Position numbers and translations under genes: made by a program. From JARRKC01 sp963723965 (GTDB taxonomy: Bacteria > Acidobacteriota > UBA6911 > RPQK01 > JAPXNP01), in contig CAVRSV010000012.1 in NCBI GenBank assembly GCA_963723965.1, positions 682,001-746,000 on the forward strand: a stretch of DNA of 64,000 nucleotides. The letters are read 5' to 3'. Below the pieces are notes generated by a model. The model had not been told where the DNA came from. It was given only the letters and a program-made list of their open reading frames with translations, and made no database searches. This document shows, in pieces, positions 37,215 through 45,732 of the stretch (positions within the stretch are counted from its first letter, which is position 1; every line of letters begins with the position of its first letter).

Positions 37215-38080
37215 TTGACTCCATAGCCGAAGTAGGTGGCCACCGCGATGTGAATCAGAATCAGGACCGAGGCCAGGATCGTGAAGGGGCGGTGGAAGAT
37301 GTGCCAGTACGAGAACAGCCGCTGGCTCGCCTCGAGGACGGCGAGCTTCTTGAGGAGCCGCCTCTGCTTGAGGACGAGCCGAACGACCCGGACCCGCCGT
37401 CGAAGACCCTTGCCCTGAATTCCGGAGATCCGCCAGGCCTGATGCACATGAGAGAAGCCCTTAAGATCGTCTGCGATGACCACGGCGACCGTCATCACGA
37501 GCCCGCGCCGCTGCTGGCGCACTCTCGCCAGATACTGCTCGAGCGCCTCCAGCAGCCGGTCCCGGCTGGAATCCGATCCGAGTTCGGCAACCCACTCGGA
37601 GAGCTGCTGTTCGATCTGGGCCAGGGACATCTCGTTCCCTTTCCGGGTGCGCGGGATCTTCGAGTAGAGATAGCGGCCGATGATGCCCGAAAGGACCATG
37701 GCCATCGTCGAGTAGAAGCCGATTGCGGCCAGTCCTCCGAGTTTTCCGGTAGTGTGCAGCGCGACCAGGGCGGGCCCTCCGAGCCCAAGGAAGATATGGA
37801 CCTGGAGCCACTGCTTTTGATTCCCGAACCTCTGAAGGAAATGGGACCGCTTGCGAATCGTGTACAGGAATGTCAGCAGCATCATGCTTCCACCGACGAT
37901 TCCCAGGAGTCGTCCCTCGCCACCTGAAGGCTTCAGCAGGGAGTGGAGCGGATGAAATGCACGATCGGGGAGAGGTGTCAGATAGTAGCCCATCCCGTGG
38001 GCCACGAGAGTGCCGAAGGCGACCAGATAGGCCGTCACAATCAGCCCCAGACAGGTTTTGAACACTCCGATTCTCAACAA
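37208..38080 (-). CDS. integral membrane b-type cytochrome with NOX/ferric-reductase-like His spacing
   Basis: The 290-residue protein has about six hydrophobic segments. Two helices carry a His pair 14 residues apart: H95/H109 (VHIFLGLGGPALVALH) and H263/H277 (HRPFTILASVLILIH). This is the two-heme b arrangement of NADPH-oxidase and ferric-reductase transmembrane domains. A basic cytoplasmic loop of about 100 residues lies between, without flavin or NADPH motifs. It may oxidise quinol and feed the 24-heme cytochrome (inference). A 7-base overlap links both. Confidence 0.78.
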   Translation of the reverse strand: MLRIGVFKTCLGLIVTAYLVAFGTLVAHGMGYYLTPLPDRAFHPLHSLLKPSGGEGRLLGIVGGSMMLLTFLYTIRKRSHFLQRFGNQKQWLQVHIFLGLGGPALVALHTTGKLGGLAAIGFYSTMAMVLSGIIGRYLYSKIPRTRKGNEMSLAQIEQQLSEWVAELGSDSSRDRLLEALEQYLARVRQQRRGLVMTVAVVIADDLKGFSHVHQAWRISGIQGKGLRRRVRVVRLVLKQRRLLKKLAVLEASQRLFSYWHIFHRPFTILASVLILIHIAVATYFGYGVNW

Positions 38081-38322
38081 TCGTCGGCTTTCTTCACGCG
38101 GTGAAGCCGGACCCTACACGGCGGGTCTCCGTCAAGCGGCCGGGTCGGCCCCCGTTTCGGGATCCGCACCTCACCTCCGATATCGCAGTCGGCGTCAACG
38201 CCGGCTTGGGCGCTCACACCCTTCGCTACTGGCCCGGTGAAAGAGACAAGCTGGAACGATCCGTCCCGCACCAGCTCCGCTGGGTAGGTCACAGGGTTGA
38301 GCTTCTCGATTGCAGTCGGCAT
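38074..38322 (-). CDS. possible small first gene of the cytochrome operon
   Basis: An 82-residue open frame starting MPTAIEKLNPVTYPAELVRD, without signal peptide or known motif; it has VDADCDIGGEVRIPKRGPTR and a basic C terminus. A start 21 bases upstream is also possible. Its stop overlaps the cytochrome b start by 7 bases, the same close packing as all other junctions of this operon, which is the main argument for it. Composition is not decisive. It could be a chance frame. Confidence 0.35.
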   Translation of the reverse strand: MPTAIEKLNPVTYPAELVRDGSFQLVSFTGPVAKGVSAQAGVDADCDIGGEVRIPKRGPTRPLDGDPPCRVRLHRVKKADDC

Positions 38323-38562
38323 GCCACTGTTGGCTGGAGCCACTCAACCTACTCAATTTCTGCTATTTACGCGGGCGTCAGGCTCCTTTTGCCAACCCTC
38401 GATGTCCGCCCGCTACGGGTTACGCCGCCCCATCCGGTGGGACATTCGGACCCACACCGACCCACTCGGATGAATTCCCCCGGGTCGACGGGCTGATTGG
38501 AAAGCCGCACCGTGAAGCTGCTATGCTGGCTGGAACGAAGCTCACACCAGGAAGCACTCGTC

Positions 38563-39027
38563 GTGAAAAAAGTTCTCTTGTCCCTTGCGGTCTTCTGCCT
38601 GACTTCCCTGTCACAGGTCAGCGCAGACCCGAATCCCCAGGCGTTGCGTCAAGTCACCAGCCAGATCCTCTGTACCTGCGGTTGCTCCAACATGCTCGTC
38701 TCGAGTTGCGAGTGCAGCAAGGCGGCCGAGATGACGAAGGAAGCCGCCGCCCTGCTGGACGAAGGCAAGTCCGAGAAGGAGGTCCTGGCGACCTTCGAAA
38801 AGGAGTACGGCCCGACGGTTCTGGCGGCCCCGCAAGCACAGGGATTCAATCTCATCGGCTGGATCATGCCGTTCATTGCCCTGGGGATGGGCAGCCTCGT
38901 CGTGGCAGTGGTCTATCGGAGGCTGAAGTCTCCGCCTCCTCCGGCCGAAGCGGATAGCGCCCTCGCAGAGTCTGCGGTCACAGACGAGCATCTGCGGCAG
39001 CAACTCGACGAAGAGCTCCGACTCTAG
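38563..39027 (+). CDS. ccmH: CcmH/NrfF-type cytochrome c maturation protein
   Basis: The 154-residue product starts at GTG 38563 (VKKVLLSLAVFCLTSLSQ), with an AGGAAG site. It has a signal peptide, the motif ILCTCGCSNMLVSSCECSKA with the CxxC that reduces apocytochrome cysteines in the family, and a C-terminal membrane helix (WIMPFIALGMGSLVVAVV). CcmH works in the periplasm with the heme lyase. The family motif is LRCxxC; here it is LCTCGC with an extra pair CEC. Its place beside two cytochrome genes fits a role in attaching their many hemes. Confidence 0.82.
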   Translation: MKKVLLSLAVFCLTSLSQVSADPNPQALRQVTSQILCTCGCSNMLVSSCECSKAAEMTKEAAALLDEGKSEKEVLATFEKEYGPTVLAAPQAQGFNLIGWIMPFIALGMGSLVVAVVYRRLKSPPPPAEADSALAESAVTDEHLRQQLDEELRL

Positions 39028-39432
39028 CGCTCCGAGTCAGCCATTCGTATGCGCCTTCGGACGGTATCGGACTCAGGACCTGAGCGCGCCGTGGAGGCAG
39101 GATTGTGCATCCCTTCCCTTTTGCCCCATTGGCGCTGACTCCAGCACCCATGCCGAGAACCTCACGATCCGCGCCCGGACAACAGGAATCGCTGGTCCTA
39201 TGGGACCCCTGCGGGCGAGCGGCCCCCGTTCTCCATGACTGGAATCCTTCGTGCATTGAATCAAGTCAGGTGCACAGTATGACTGAAAGAAAACGAACGA
39301 GATCGGCAAGGAACTGCGGCGGCTCTCCGCCCGCTCCCATGGGGCCTACCGATTGCCGCCGCCTTTAGCAGCCTGCACCTGCCGCGAATTCCGACGTGCC
39401 GATCCCGTTGATCGATAGAGGAGAACGTCACC
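39028..39432. other. 405-base spacer without supported gene
   Basis: No frame here has a convincing start, motif or coding composition, and no tRNA fold was seen. The region probably carries regulatory sequence for the SHOCT gene, whose ribosome site GAGGAGAA lies at its end. Confidence 0.4.
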
Positions 39433-39666
39433 ATGTTTCTTGGAGGATTCTTTTCCCTCCTGGTCCTGGTCGGCGTCGCCGTGGTTGTCGTCTGGCTGGT
39501 CTCCGGCGGAGACGGCCTTTCAACGCGTCGTCCCGGATCAGGTGGCGAACGCGACACGCCCCTGGAAATCCTCAAGAAGCGCTACGCGCGAGGGGAGATC
39601 AACAGGGACCAATACGAACAAATGAAGCAGGACCTTCTCGACGACGGAAGGAGCGATCGCACATGA
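39433..39666 (+). CDS. small membrane protein with SHOCT domain
   Basis: The 77-residue product has one N-terminal membrane helix (LLVLVGVAVVVVWLVSGG) and a C-terminal SHOCT domain, PLEILKKRYARGEINRDQYE with QMKQDL. SHOCT domains are short helical modules found at the ends of envelope proteins; function is unknown. GAGGAGAA precedes the ATG. The stop overlaps the next small gene by four bases (ATGA). Confidence 0.82.
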   Translation: MFLGGFFSLLVLVGVAVVVVWLVSGGDGLSTRRPGSGGERDTPLEILKKRYARGEINRDQYEQMKQDLLDDGRSDRT

Positions 39667-39818
39667 GAATGCCTCGCCTCCTCGTCATCGGATTGATCCT
39701 GATCGTGGTGGGCATCCTGGGACTGCTCGTGCTCGGCTCGGTCTGGTCGCAGTGGCCGTGGATGTACGGCCATCGAGGCATGATGCTGCCCCTCGATGCT
39801 TTCCTGCCCGGCCTTTGA
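39663..39818 (+). CDS. 51-residue single-helix membrane protein
   Basis: The frame begins MRMPRLLVIGLILIVVGILG and continues hydrophobic to about residue 27. A short outer segment with QWPWMYGHRGMMLPL follows. The ATG overlaps the SHOCT stop, so the pair is translationally coupled. The W-P-W-M-Y-G-H-R-G-M-M stretch is rich in Met, His and Trp, like the Met-rich protein downstream, which suggests metal contact (inference). Confidence 0.65.
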   Translation: MRMPRLLVIGLILIVVGILGLLVLGSVWSQWPWMYGHRGMMLPLDAFLPGL

Positions 39819-39861
39819 GCCTGCTGACGACAGTTCTTGACGCAGCAGGTCGTTCCAGCCG

Positions 39862-39887
39862 ACGACTCCCCGGACTCGGGGAGTCGT
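39862..39887. terminator. strong 11-bp hairpin after the SHOCT pair
   Basis: ACGACTCCCCG (39862-39872) and CGGGGAGTCGT (39877-39887) form a perfect 11-bp stem with a GACT loop. No T-run follows, so it may be a processing or attenuation hairpin rather than a classical terminator. The next gene starts 78 bases later. Confidence 0.5.
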
Positions 39888-39964
39888 TCGTGCCTGTCCC
39901 GGAGCCGGGCCGTGACGATCGGTTGCAGCGACCCCTAACCACTCTTTCCTGAAAGGAATTCAAA

Positions 39965-40690
39965 ATGAAAAAGAGCATAAGATTCTTCTCCACAGTGGCC
40001 GGCGTCTTCCTGCTGAGTGCTGCCTTTGCGTTCGCACAGGGCGGCATGATGGGGAACGGCCAATCGGGAATGACGAACGGGACCCAAAGAAACGGCTCCT
40101 CCAACCAACAGAATGGTCCGGCCAGTCCCGGGACGTTTCACCAGCAGATGATGCAGTGGCGCGAGCAGTTCCAGTCCAAAGTTCGGAACGATGACCAGCA
40201 GCTTGCCGATCTGATGCAACAGCTGAGAAACGCCAAGTCCGACAACCAGAAGATCCAGCTGATGCAGAAGATGTTCGGAGAACTGGTCAGTGAGAGGGAC
40301 TACATCCACAACCAGACGCTGACGATGATGATGTACGGAAATGGCATGATGTACGGAGACGGAATGATGTACGGCGGTACACCGATGCAGGGCGGACCGT
40401 CCGGCATGATGAGCCGGAATCAGAACGGCATGAGAAGCGGAAGCCAGAACAGTGACCAGATGTACCGCCAGATGATGCAGAGGCGGCAGGACATCCAGTC
40501 TCAGGCGCAGACCACAGACAAGGAGTTGGGGAACGAGCTCCAGCAGCTGCAGGCCGCCAAGAGCGATACTCAGAAGGTCCAGATCATGCAGGAAATGCTC
40601 GCGAATCTGGTCAACGAGAGGACCTACGTGCACGACCAGGTGTTGTCCATGATGATGCTGAACCGTCAGACCCAGTCGGCTCGACCGTAG
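39965..40690 (+). CDS. methionine-rich exported protein
   Basis: The 241-residue product has a signal peptide ending AFAFAQ. It consists of two similar halves, each with a helical Q-rich segment (MMQWREQFQSKVRNDDQQLA, then YRQMMQRRQDIQSQAQTTDK) and a closing ER-D/T-Y-xH stretch. Between them lies a Met-Gly-rich linker (MYGNGMMYGDGMMYGG). Met clusters of this type bind copper(I) in periplasmic proteins, so a metal-handling role is plausible but unproven. AAAGGAAT precedes the ATG. Confidence 0.72.
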   Translation: MKKSIRFFSTVAGVFLLSAAFAFAQGGMMGNGQSGMTNGTQRNGSSNQQNGPASPGTFHQQMMQWREQFQSKVRNDDQQLADLMQQLRNAKSDNQKIQLMQKMFGELVSERDYIHNQTLTMMMYGNGMMYGDGMMYGGTPMQGGPSGMMSRNQNGMRSGSQNSDQMYRQMMQRRQDIQSQAQTTDKELGNELQQLQAAKSDTQKVQIMQEMLANLVNERTYVHDQVLSMMMLNRQTQSARP

Positions 40691-40692
40691 AG

Positions 40693-41667
40693 CTAGCGAA
40701 GATCTGCCAGCTCGATTCCCCGTCGTGCAATCTCACGCGGTGCATCCAGCAGGCCCCGTGCCGCGATCTCGTCCAGCACAAAGGTCGCGGCACCGCCCGC
40801 CTGTGCGTACAGCCGGGCGTAGGACATGGGAATCTGGGTAGCGGGATCATCCAGGAGCGAGCGGGTGATGGCCCGGGTCTTCCTGGCCCCACTGGCCAGC
40901 ACGATCACCTCGCGCGCCTGAAAGACCAACCGGATCGACATGGTCAGCGCGTATCGGGGGCAGCGTTCCAGGGAGGTGAAGTAACCGTCGGTGACGGCGT
41001 GCTCACGGGTCACCTCATCCAGTTCGACCAGCAATAGTCCGCCCAATTCGAAGGGAATACCGGCTTCGTGGAACGCGACATGGCCGCGCCCTCCCACCCC
41101 GAGAACCTGGAGATCGATCCCCCCCGCCTCGCTGATTCGATGTGCGTAGTCCTCCAGGATCTCCTGTCGGATCCACTGCAGATAGCGGGAAGCGGTCTCA
41201 CAACCGATGACGATCGCCCGGCCGCTGGAGGATCCCAGTGCTTTCCACGAGGTCGGGTATCGCTCGAGTTCGAGGGCCATGCGCCGCGCATCGATGCGCT
41301 CGCCCGCGGGCAGGAAAGTGGCGCGAGGACGGCGCTCGAGTTGTTCGAAGAAATGGCTTTCCATGAAGGCGCGAAAGCTCCGGGGGTGCGGAGTGGAGCC
41401 GGTCGCTGCCGCCTCTCCGAGGCCGATGTACTCGTCCAGATTGAAGGTGCGCCAGCGGCTGCTGTCCAGCCTTCGCCGGTTCGCCGAGACCGCCAGCCGG
41501 GCATAGACTCCAACCGGCGAGTTTCCCGTTGCGAGGCCCAGGACGACCTCCTCCTTCTGTCGCTCCAACTGTTCGATCCGCCGCCCGATCGCCTCGGCAG
41601 CGACATCGCTCATTTGCTCGAAGTCACGAGTGACGAGAACCCGGATCGGCTGTGGGAGAGTCATCAT
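40693..41667 (-). CDS. nagB: glucosamine-6-phosphate deaminase-like protein
   Basis: The 324-residue protein has the NagB/6-phosphogluconolactonase fold: LGLATGNSPVGVYARL, FNLDEYIGLG (with Asp equivalent to D72), and LGVGGRGHVAFHEAG. The last contains the catalytic His and Glu (H143/E148 of E. coli) but Arg where E. coli has Asp141. NagB converts glucosamine-6-phosphate to fructose-6-phosphate and ammonia. The Asp-to-Arg change and a family-atypical C terminus make a related sugar-phosphate isomerase equally possible. Convergent with the Met-rich gene. Confidence 0.8.
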   Translation of the reverse strand: MMTLPQPIRVLVTRDFEQMSDVAAEAIGRRIEQLERQKEEVVLGLATGNSPVGVYARLAVSANRRRLDSSRWRTFNLDEYIGLGEAAATGSTPHPRSFRAFMESHFFEQLERRPRATFLPAGERIDARRMALELERYPTSWKALGSSSGRAIVIGCETASRYLQWIRQEILEDYAHRISEAGGIDLQVLGVGGRGHVAFHEAGIPFELGGLLLVELDEVTREHAVTDGYFTSLERCPRYALTMSIRLVFQAREVIVLASGARKTRAITRSLLDDPATQIPMSYARLYAQAGGAATFVLDEIAARGLLDAPREIARRGIELADLR

Positions 41668-41775
41668 CTGAAAAGGCAGAGTATAGGGACAATCGGGCCT
41701 CGGGAAAAGCCTGGTCCCCGCGAGGCCAGGCCTTGACGGCCGTCTGTCGACGGAACGGGCCTCGCGTCCCCGAAT

Positions 41776-42939
41776 CTACCGTCGCGGCGGAGGCGAGGCC
41801 GTGCTGCGCTCTTCGAGCCCTCTTTGGGCTTCGCGTTTCAGATCGGAGAGGCGCTTGTACTCGGCCCGCTCCCGCAGCGCATCCTCTTTCCGGGCCGCCT
41901 TGAGATAGGCGCTCGACAGGGCCAGGCGGTTTTCGGGGGCCAGTGGAGCCAGCTTGACAGCAGTCTCCAGCTCCCGAATCGCCCCGTCGACATCACCGGT
42001 TTCGAGCAGGATTCGGCCGAGCGCGTTGTGCCCGGCAAACTGTTCCGGAGCCACCCGAACCGTTCTCTCGGCGAAGGGCCGCGCCCTGTCGAAGTCTCCC
42101 CTCCGGAGGTATTCGAAGGTCAGCTGCATCAGGGCCGGGATGTCATCGGGAGAGCACTTCAACTCTGCGATGAACTGGTCCAGTGCGTCATCCCCGTGAT
42201 CGCGCAGAAGAAAGGCGCCGTAGGCGTAGTGGACGCCGGGTTCCTGGGGGAACTTCTCGAGGATCTGGCGATAGAGCGCGTCCGCTCGAGCCCGCTCTCC
42301 ACGCTCACCTTCGAAAGCCGCCCTTCCCATCATCGTCACCAACTCGTCCTTCCCGGCAGGGACTTCGTCCGGCAGATAGGGCAGGCGAAGCGCACTCAGC
42401 CCGAGGCCACGAATGATGCCTCGACTCTGATGGTTTTCATACGCAAACACCCGGAGGGCTTCGTATGCGGCGTCGAACTGTCCGAGCCGGTTCAGGCAGA
42501 GGGCGGCATGATAACGGATCGTGGCCAGCATCTGCGGATTGTCTCCCAAGCCCAGGGTGCGCCCCTGCTGGAAGCTCTGCAGAGCCTGCTGGTACTCGCC
42601 CATCTGGAACTGGCAGAGGCCGGATAGAGCCACTGCAGGTCCATGATGCGGCCAGCGGGTCACCATACTCTGGAAGACCTGCAGGGCCTCGTCATACTTC
42701 CCCTGATCGTACAGGATGGTGCCCAGAAACCATCGCCCTTGCTGCCAGTCGGGCCGCAGGTCGACCAGCTGCCGATAGAGGGTGGCCGCATCGTCGAGCC
42801 GGCCTTCGGCTCTGGCGGTGTCGGCCTGTCGGGACAGCACGTCGAAGTCCTCCTGGCCCAGGCAGAGACCGCCGGCGAGGAGGGCCAGCGAGAAGACCAT
42901 GCCAAGATGAAGAGATGTGCTCCGACGAGTCCGCGCCAT
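41776..42939 (-). CDS. exported TPR protein (paralogue 1)
   Basis: The ATG at 42937-42939 gives a 387-residue protein: signal peptide MARTRRSTSLHLGMVFSLAL, then tetratricopeptide units such as AEGRLDDAATLYRQLVDLRP and GKYDEALQVFQSMVTRWPHH. The end is ALRERAEYKRLSDLKREAQR. Its closest relative in the window is the divergent gene at 43158, with which it shares WFLGTILYDQGKYDEALQVF exactly. A longer upstream frame is rejected because it lacks a signal. Likely a periplasmic or outer-membrane scaffold or substrate-handling protein (inference). Confidence 0.85.
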   Translation of the reverse strand: MARTRRSTSLHLGMVFSLALLAGGLCLGQEDFDVLSRQADTARAEGRLDDAATLYRQLVDLRPDWQQGRWFLGTILYDQGKYDEALQVFQSMVTRWPHHGPAVALSGLCQFQMGEYQQALQSFQQGRTLGLGDNPQMLATIRYHAALCLNRLGQFDAAYEALRVFAYENHQSRGIIRGLGLSALRLPYLPDEVPAGKDELVTMMGRAAFEGERGERARADALYRQILEKFPQEPGVHYAYGAFLLRDHGDDALDQFIAELKCSPDDIPALMQLTFEYLRRGDFDRARPFAERTVRVAPEQFAGHNALGRILLETGDVDGAIRELETAVKLAPLAPENRLALSSAYLKAARKEDALRERAEYKRLSDLKREAQRGLEERSTASPPPRR

Positions 42940-43157
42940 GATTTCGGGCCCCGATTCTATCACCAGAGGGAAGGACCCGACCGACACGGATCGGGCGAAG
43001 CGACCGGAAGGAGAGGTGGCTCCTGCAGGAACAGAGAGCCTGTCTGAATCTGGCCACACAAGACCTCGTCGAGTAGAATGACGCCAGGGCGCGACCCTTC
43101 GAAGATCCGATTTCCACGACTGTCGACCGGCGCGCCTCTGATCACAGTGCATGGGAG

Positions 43158-44339
43158 ATGGTGGGCATGCGGCGACAGCTTGGATGGGCCTGCCTCTGGG
43201 CGGGGATACTGGGAGCCGTTCTCCTTTTCCTTTCGGTCCAGCCCCTTGCCTTCTCCGTCCTTCAGGATTTCGATGCACAGGCGGGACGAGCCGCGGAAGC
43301 CCGGCTTGCAGGCCGACTGCCGGAGGCGGCCGAACTCTACCGACAGCTCGTGGAGCGTCGTCCCGATTGGCAGGAGGGGCGATGGTTTCTCGGCACCATC
43401 CTGTACGATCAGGGGAAGTATGACGAGGCCCTTCAGGTCTTTCAGGACATGGTGGCCCGCTGGCCCTATCACGGCCCCGCCGTCGGACTGATCGGGTTGT
43501 GTCAATTTCAGCGCAAAGAGTACGAGCGGGCCCTGCTGAACTTCCAGAAGGGACATGTCCTCGGCTTCGGGCAGAACCCGGCCCTGATCTCCACCATCCG
43601 GTATCACGCAGCCATCGTCTTGAACCGGCTGGGCCGATACGAGGCCGCTTATACCACACTCAAGGCCTTTCCTCTCGAAAACACCCGGAGCAGAAAGATC
43701 CTCCTGGCTTTCGGCCTGAGCGTCCTGCAGATGCCGTACCTGCCCGAGGAAACGCCGGTCGACAAAGAGGCGGTCGTCATGGCGGCAGGCACTGCCGCAT
43801 ACGAGGCCGAGCACGGAAATCGTCAGCAGGCGGAAGAGATGTATCGCCGGCTGATTGCCGACTTTCCTACGGAGCCGAACGTTCACTACGCGTATGGCCG
43901 CTTTCTGCTGGCCCTGGATCCCGGGCCCGCCCTCGAGCAGTTCGAGAAGGAGCTGGAGATCTCCCCCGGCAACGTGTCGGTCCTGGTTCAGATTGCCCTC
44001 GAGTACATTCAGGAGGGACGCTTTGCAGAAGCCCGACCCTATGCCGAGCGGGTCGTCGCCGCCAGTCCCCGTCTGTACAGGGGCCACAACGCCCTGGGTC
44101 AGGTGCTCCTGGAAACGGGGGATACGGAAGGATCGATTCGCGAGTTGGAGCGCTCCATCGAACTCGAACCCCTCAGCCCGGAAAGCCATTTCCTTCTGGC
44201 CCGAGCCTATCTCAAGATCGGGCGCAAGGACGACGCTCAGCGCGAGCGGGCGGAGTTCAAGCGGCTCTACGATCTCAAGGCGCAGGCCGACAAGGAGATT
44301 CTCGGCCCCCGCCCCGCCCCGTCTCCTCCGGAGCGATAG
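43158..44339 (+). CDS. exported TPR protein (paralogue 2)
   Basis: The 393-residue product has an N-terminal signal/anchor (GWACLWAGILGAVLLFLSVQ) and TPR units like those of paralogue 1, including QEGRWFLGTILYDQGKYDEA and, near the end, RAYLKIGRKDDAQRERAEFK. It is divergently transcribed from paralogue 1 and convergent with paralogue 3, only 9 bases apart. The trio is a local duplication set. No catalytic motif is seen. Confidence 0.85.
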   Translation: MVGMRRQLGWACLWAGILGAVLLFLSVQPLAFSVLQDFDAQAGRAAEARLAGRLPEAAELYRQLVERRPDWQEGRWFLGTILYDQGKYDEALQVFQDMVARWPYHGPAVGLIGLCQFQRKEYERALLNFQKGHVLGFGQNPALISTIRYHAAIVLNRLGRYEAAYTTLKAFPLENTRSRKILLAFGLSVLQMPYLPEETPVDKEAVVMAAGTAAYEAEHGNRQQAEEMYRRLIADFPTEPNVHYAYGRFLLALDPGPALEQFEKELEISPGNVSVLVQIALEYIQEGRFAEARPYAERVVAASPRLYRGHNALGQVLLETGDTEGSIRELERSIELEPLSPESHFLLARAYLKIGRKDDAQRERAEFKRLYDLKAQADKEILGPRPAPSPPER

Positions 44340-44348
44340 GGCGTCCGC

Positions 44349-45500
44349 CTACTGCAGCACTTGGATGGTTGCCTTCTTGAGCTTCGAGAGGCGCTCGAAC
44401 TCGGCCCGCTCCCGAGCCGCATCGTCGTCGCGCCCGGCTTTCTGATAGGCCCGAGCCAGCGTGAAGCGAACTTCGGGGGACATCGGCTCCAGCGATACGG
44501 CCTGTTTCAGGGTCTCGATCGCTTCCGGCAGATTCCCCTCGGCCAACTGAATCTGCCCCAGGGCATAGCGGGCTACGAATGAATTCGGGTCGGCCTCGAT
44601 GGCACGATTCACATAGGGCAAGGCCTCCTCGAACCCGCCCTGCTCGATATGGGTCAGAGCGATTTGCAGCAGCGACGGCAGGTGGTTGGGCTGAATCCGA
44701 AGCTCCGCCTCGAACTGTTCCATCGCCTCCTGGCGACTCAAGCCCTGCATGCCGCGCATCGATGCCAGGACGGCTCCAAAGGCGTAATGGACGTTCGGCT
44801 CCCCGGGATAGTCCTGAATCAGCTTCTCGAACAGATCTTCGGCGGCCTCGAAGCGAAAGGCGGCCGCCTCATAAGCCGCGGCACCCGCCTTCAGGATCAG
44901 TTCCCGTCGCTCCGGAGGGACCTCGGCGGGGAGCCACTTCATGCGCAGCGTACAGAGACCAAAGGCCTCGAGAATGTCGGGAGAACGAACGTTCTTCAGA
45001 GCAAACTCCTTGAGTGCCTCGATGGCATCCTCGAACCGCCCGCTATGGCTGAGGAGAATGGCCATGTGATAGCGAACCACCGAGACGAGCTGGCCGCTCT
45101 CGCCGAGCCCCAGGCGCCGGGCCCGGTCGAGACTGCCGAGGGAGGCCTCGTACTCCGCGGTCCTGAAATAGCAGAGGCCGAGAAACGCCCATGCAGGACC
45201 GTTCTCGGGTGACAGCTCGACGAACTTCTTGAAGTAGTCGCGGGCCTCGGCATGGCGATCTGCGTCGTACAGAAGGGTCCCCAGATACCAGAGCCCCTCG
45301 AGCCAGTCGGGCCGAAGTTCGACAGCCTGGCGATAGAGCTTCACGGCATCGAGCAGACGGCCGCTTTCCCGCGCCTGGGCCGCCTGGTTGGAGATCGCAT
45401 CGAAGTCCGCAGCAGCGCGCAGAAAGCCAAGAGACGCAAGGGCAACCGCGAGGAACAGAGCGATCGCCCGTAGGCCGGGATGACTCCTATGCAGCAACAT
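44349..45500 (-). CDS. exported TPR protein (paralogue 3)
   Basis: 383 residues: an N-terminal signal (LRAIALFLAVALASLGFLRA), followed by the same domain order as paralogues 1 and 2 but more diverged: EGLWYLGTLLYDADRHAEAR, GEPNVHYAFGAVLASM, and a C-terminal ARAYQKAGRDDDAARERAEF. The shared PNVHYA/GVHYAYG motif and the RxEDAxRERAEF end define the family. Function unknown. Confidence 0.83.
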   Translation of the reverse strand: MLLHRSHPGLRAIALFLAVALASLGFLRAAADFDAISNQAAQARESGRLLDAVKLYRQAVELRPDWLEGLWYLGTLLYDADRHAEARDYFKKFVELSPENGPAWAFLGLCYFRTAEYEASLGSLDRARRLGLGESGQLVSVVRYHMAILLSHSGRFEDAIEALKEFALKNVRSPDILEAFGLCTLRMKWLPAEVPPERRELILKAGAAAYEAAAFRFEAAEDLFEKLIQDYPGEPNVHYAFGAVLASMRGMQGLSRQEAMEQFEAELRIQPNHLPSLLQIALTHIEQGGFEEALPYVNRAIEADPNSFVARYALGQIQLAEGNLPEAIETLKQAVSLEPMSPEVRFTLARAYQKAGRDDDAARERAEFERLSKLKKATIQVLQ

Positions 45501-45732
45501 CTGAATCGACTCGGGATTTTAGCACACCTCGGCGGGAGGCCAGCTGTCGGGTGGAATCTCCCACGACGACGCGGCACAGGACCGATGCAGGTGTCGTCGA
45601 GGCGCGGCACCCGCCTCGATCCGCCGGGTGAGGGCCACCGATCCCCGCGCCCCATCGCGGTTTGACTCCTCCGGGACCGGCGCCTAAGATTGGATTCGTT
45701 TTCCAAGAGTGATTCAGAGTCGGAGATGACAC

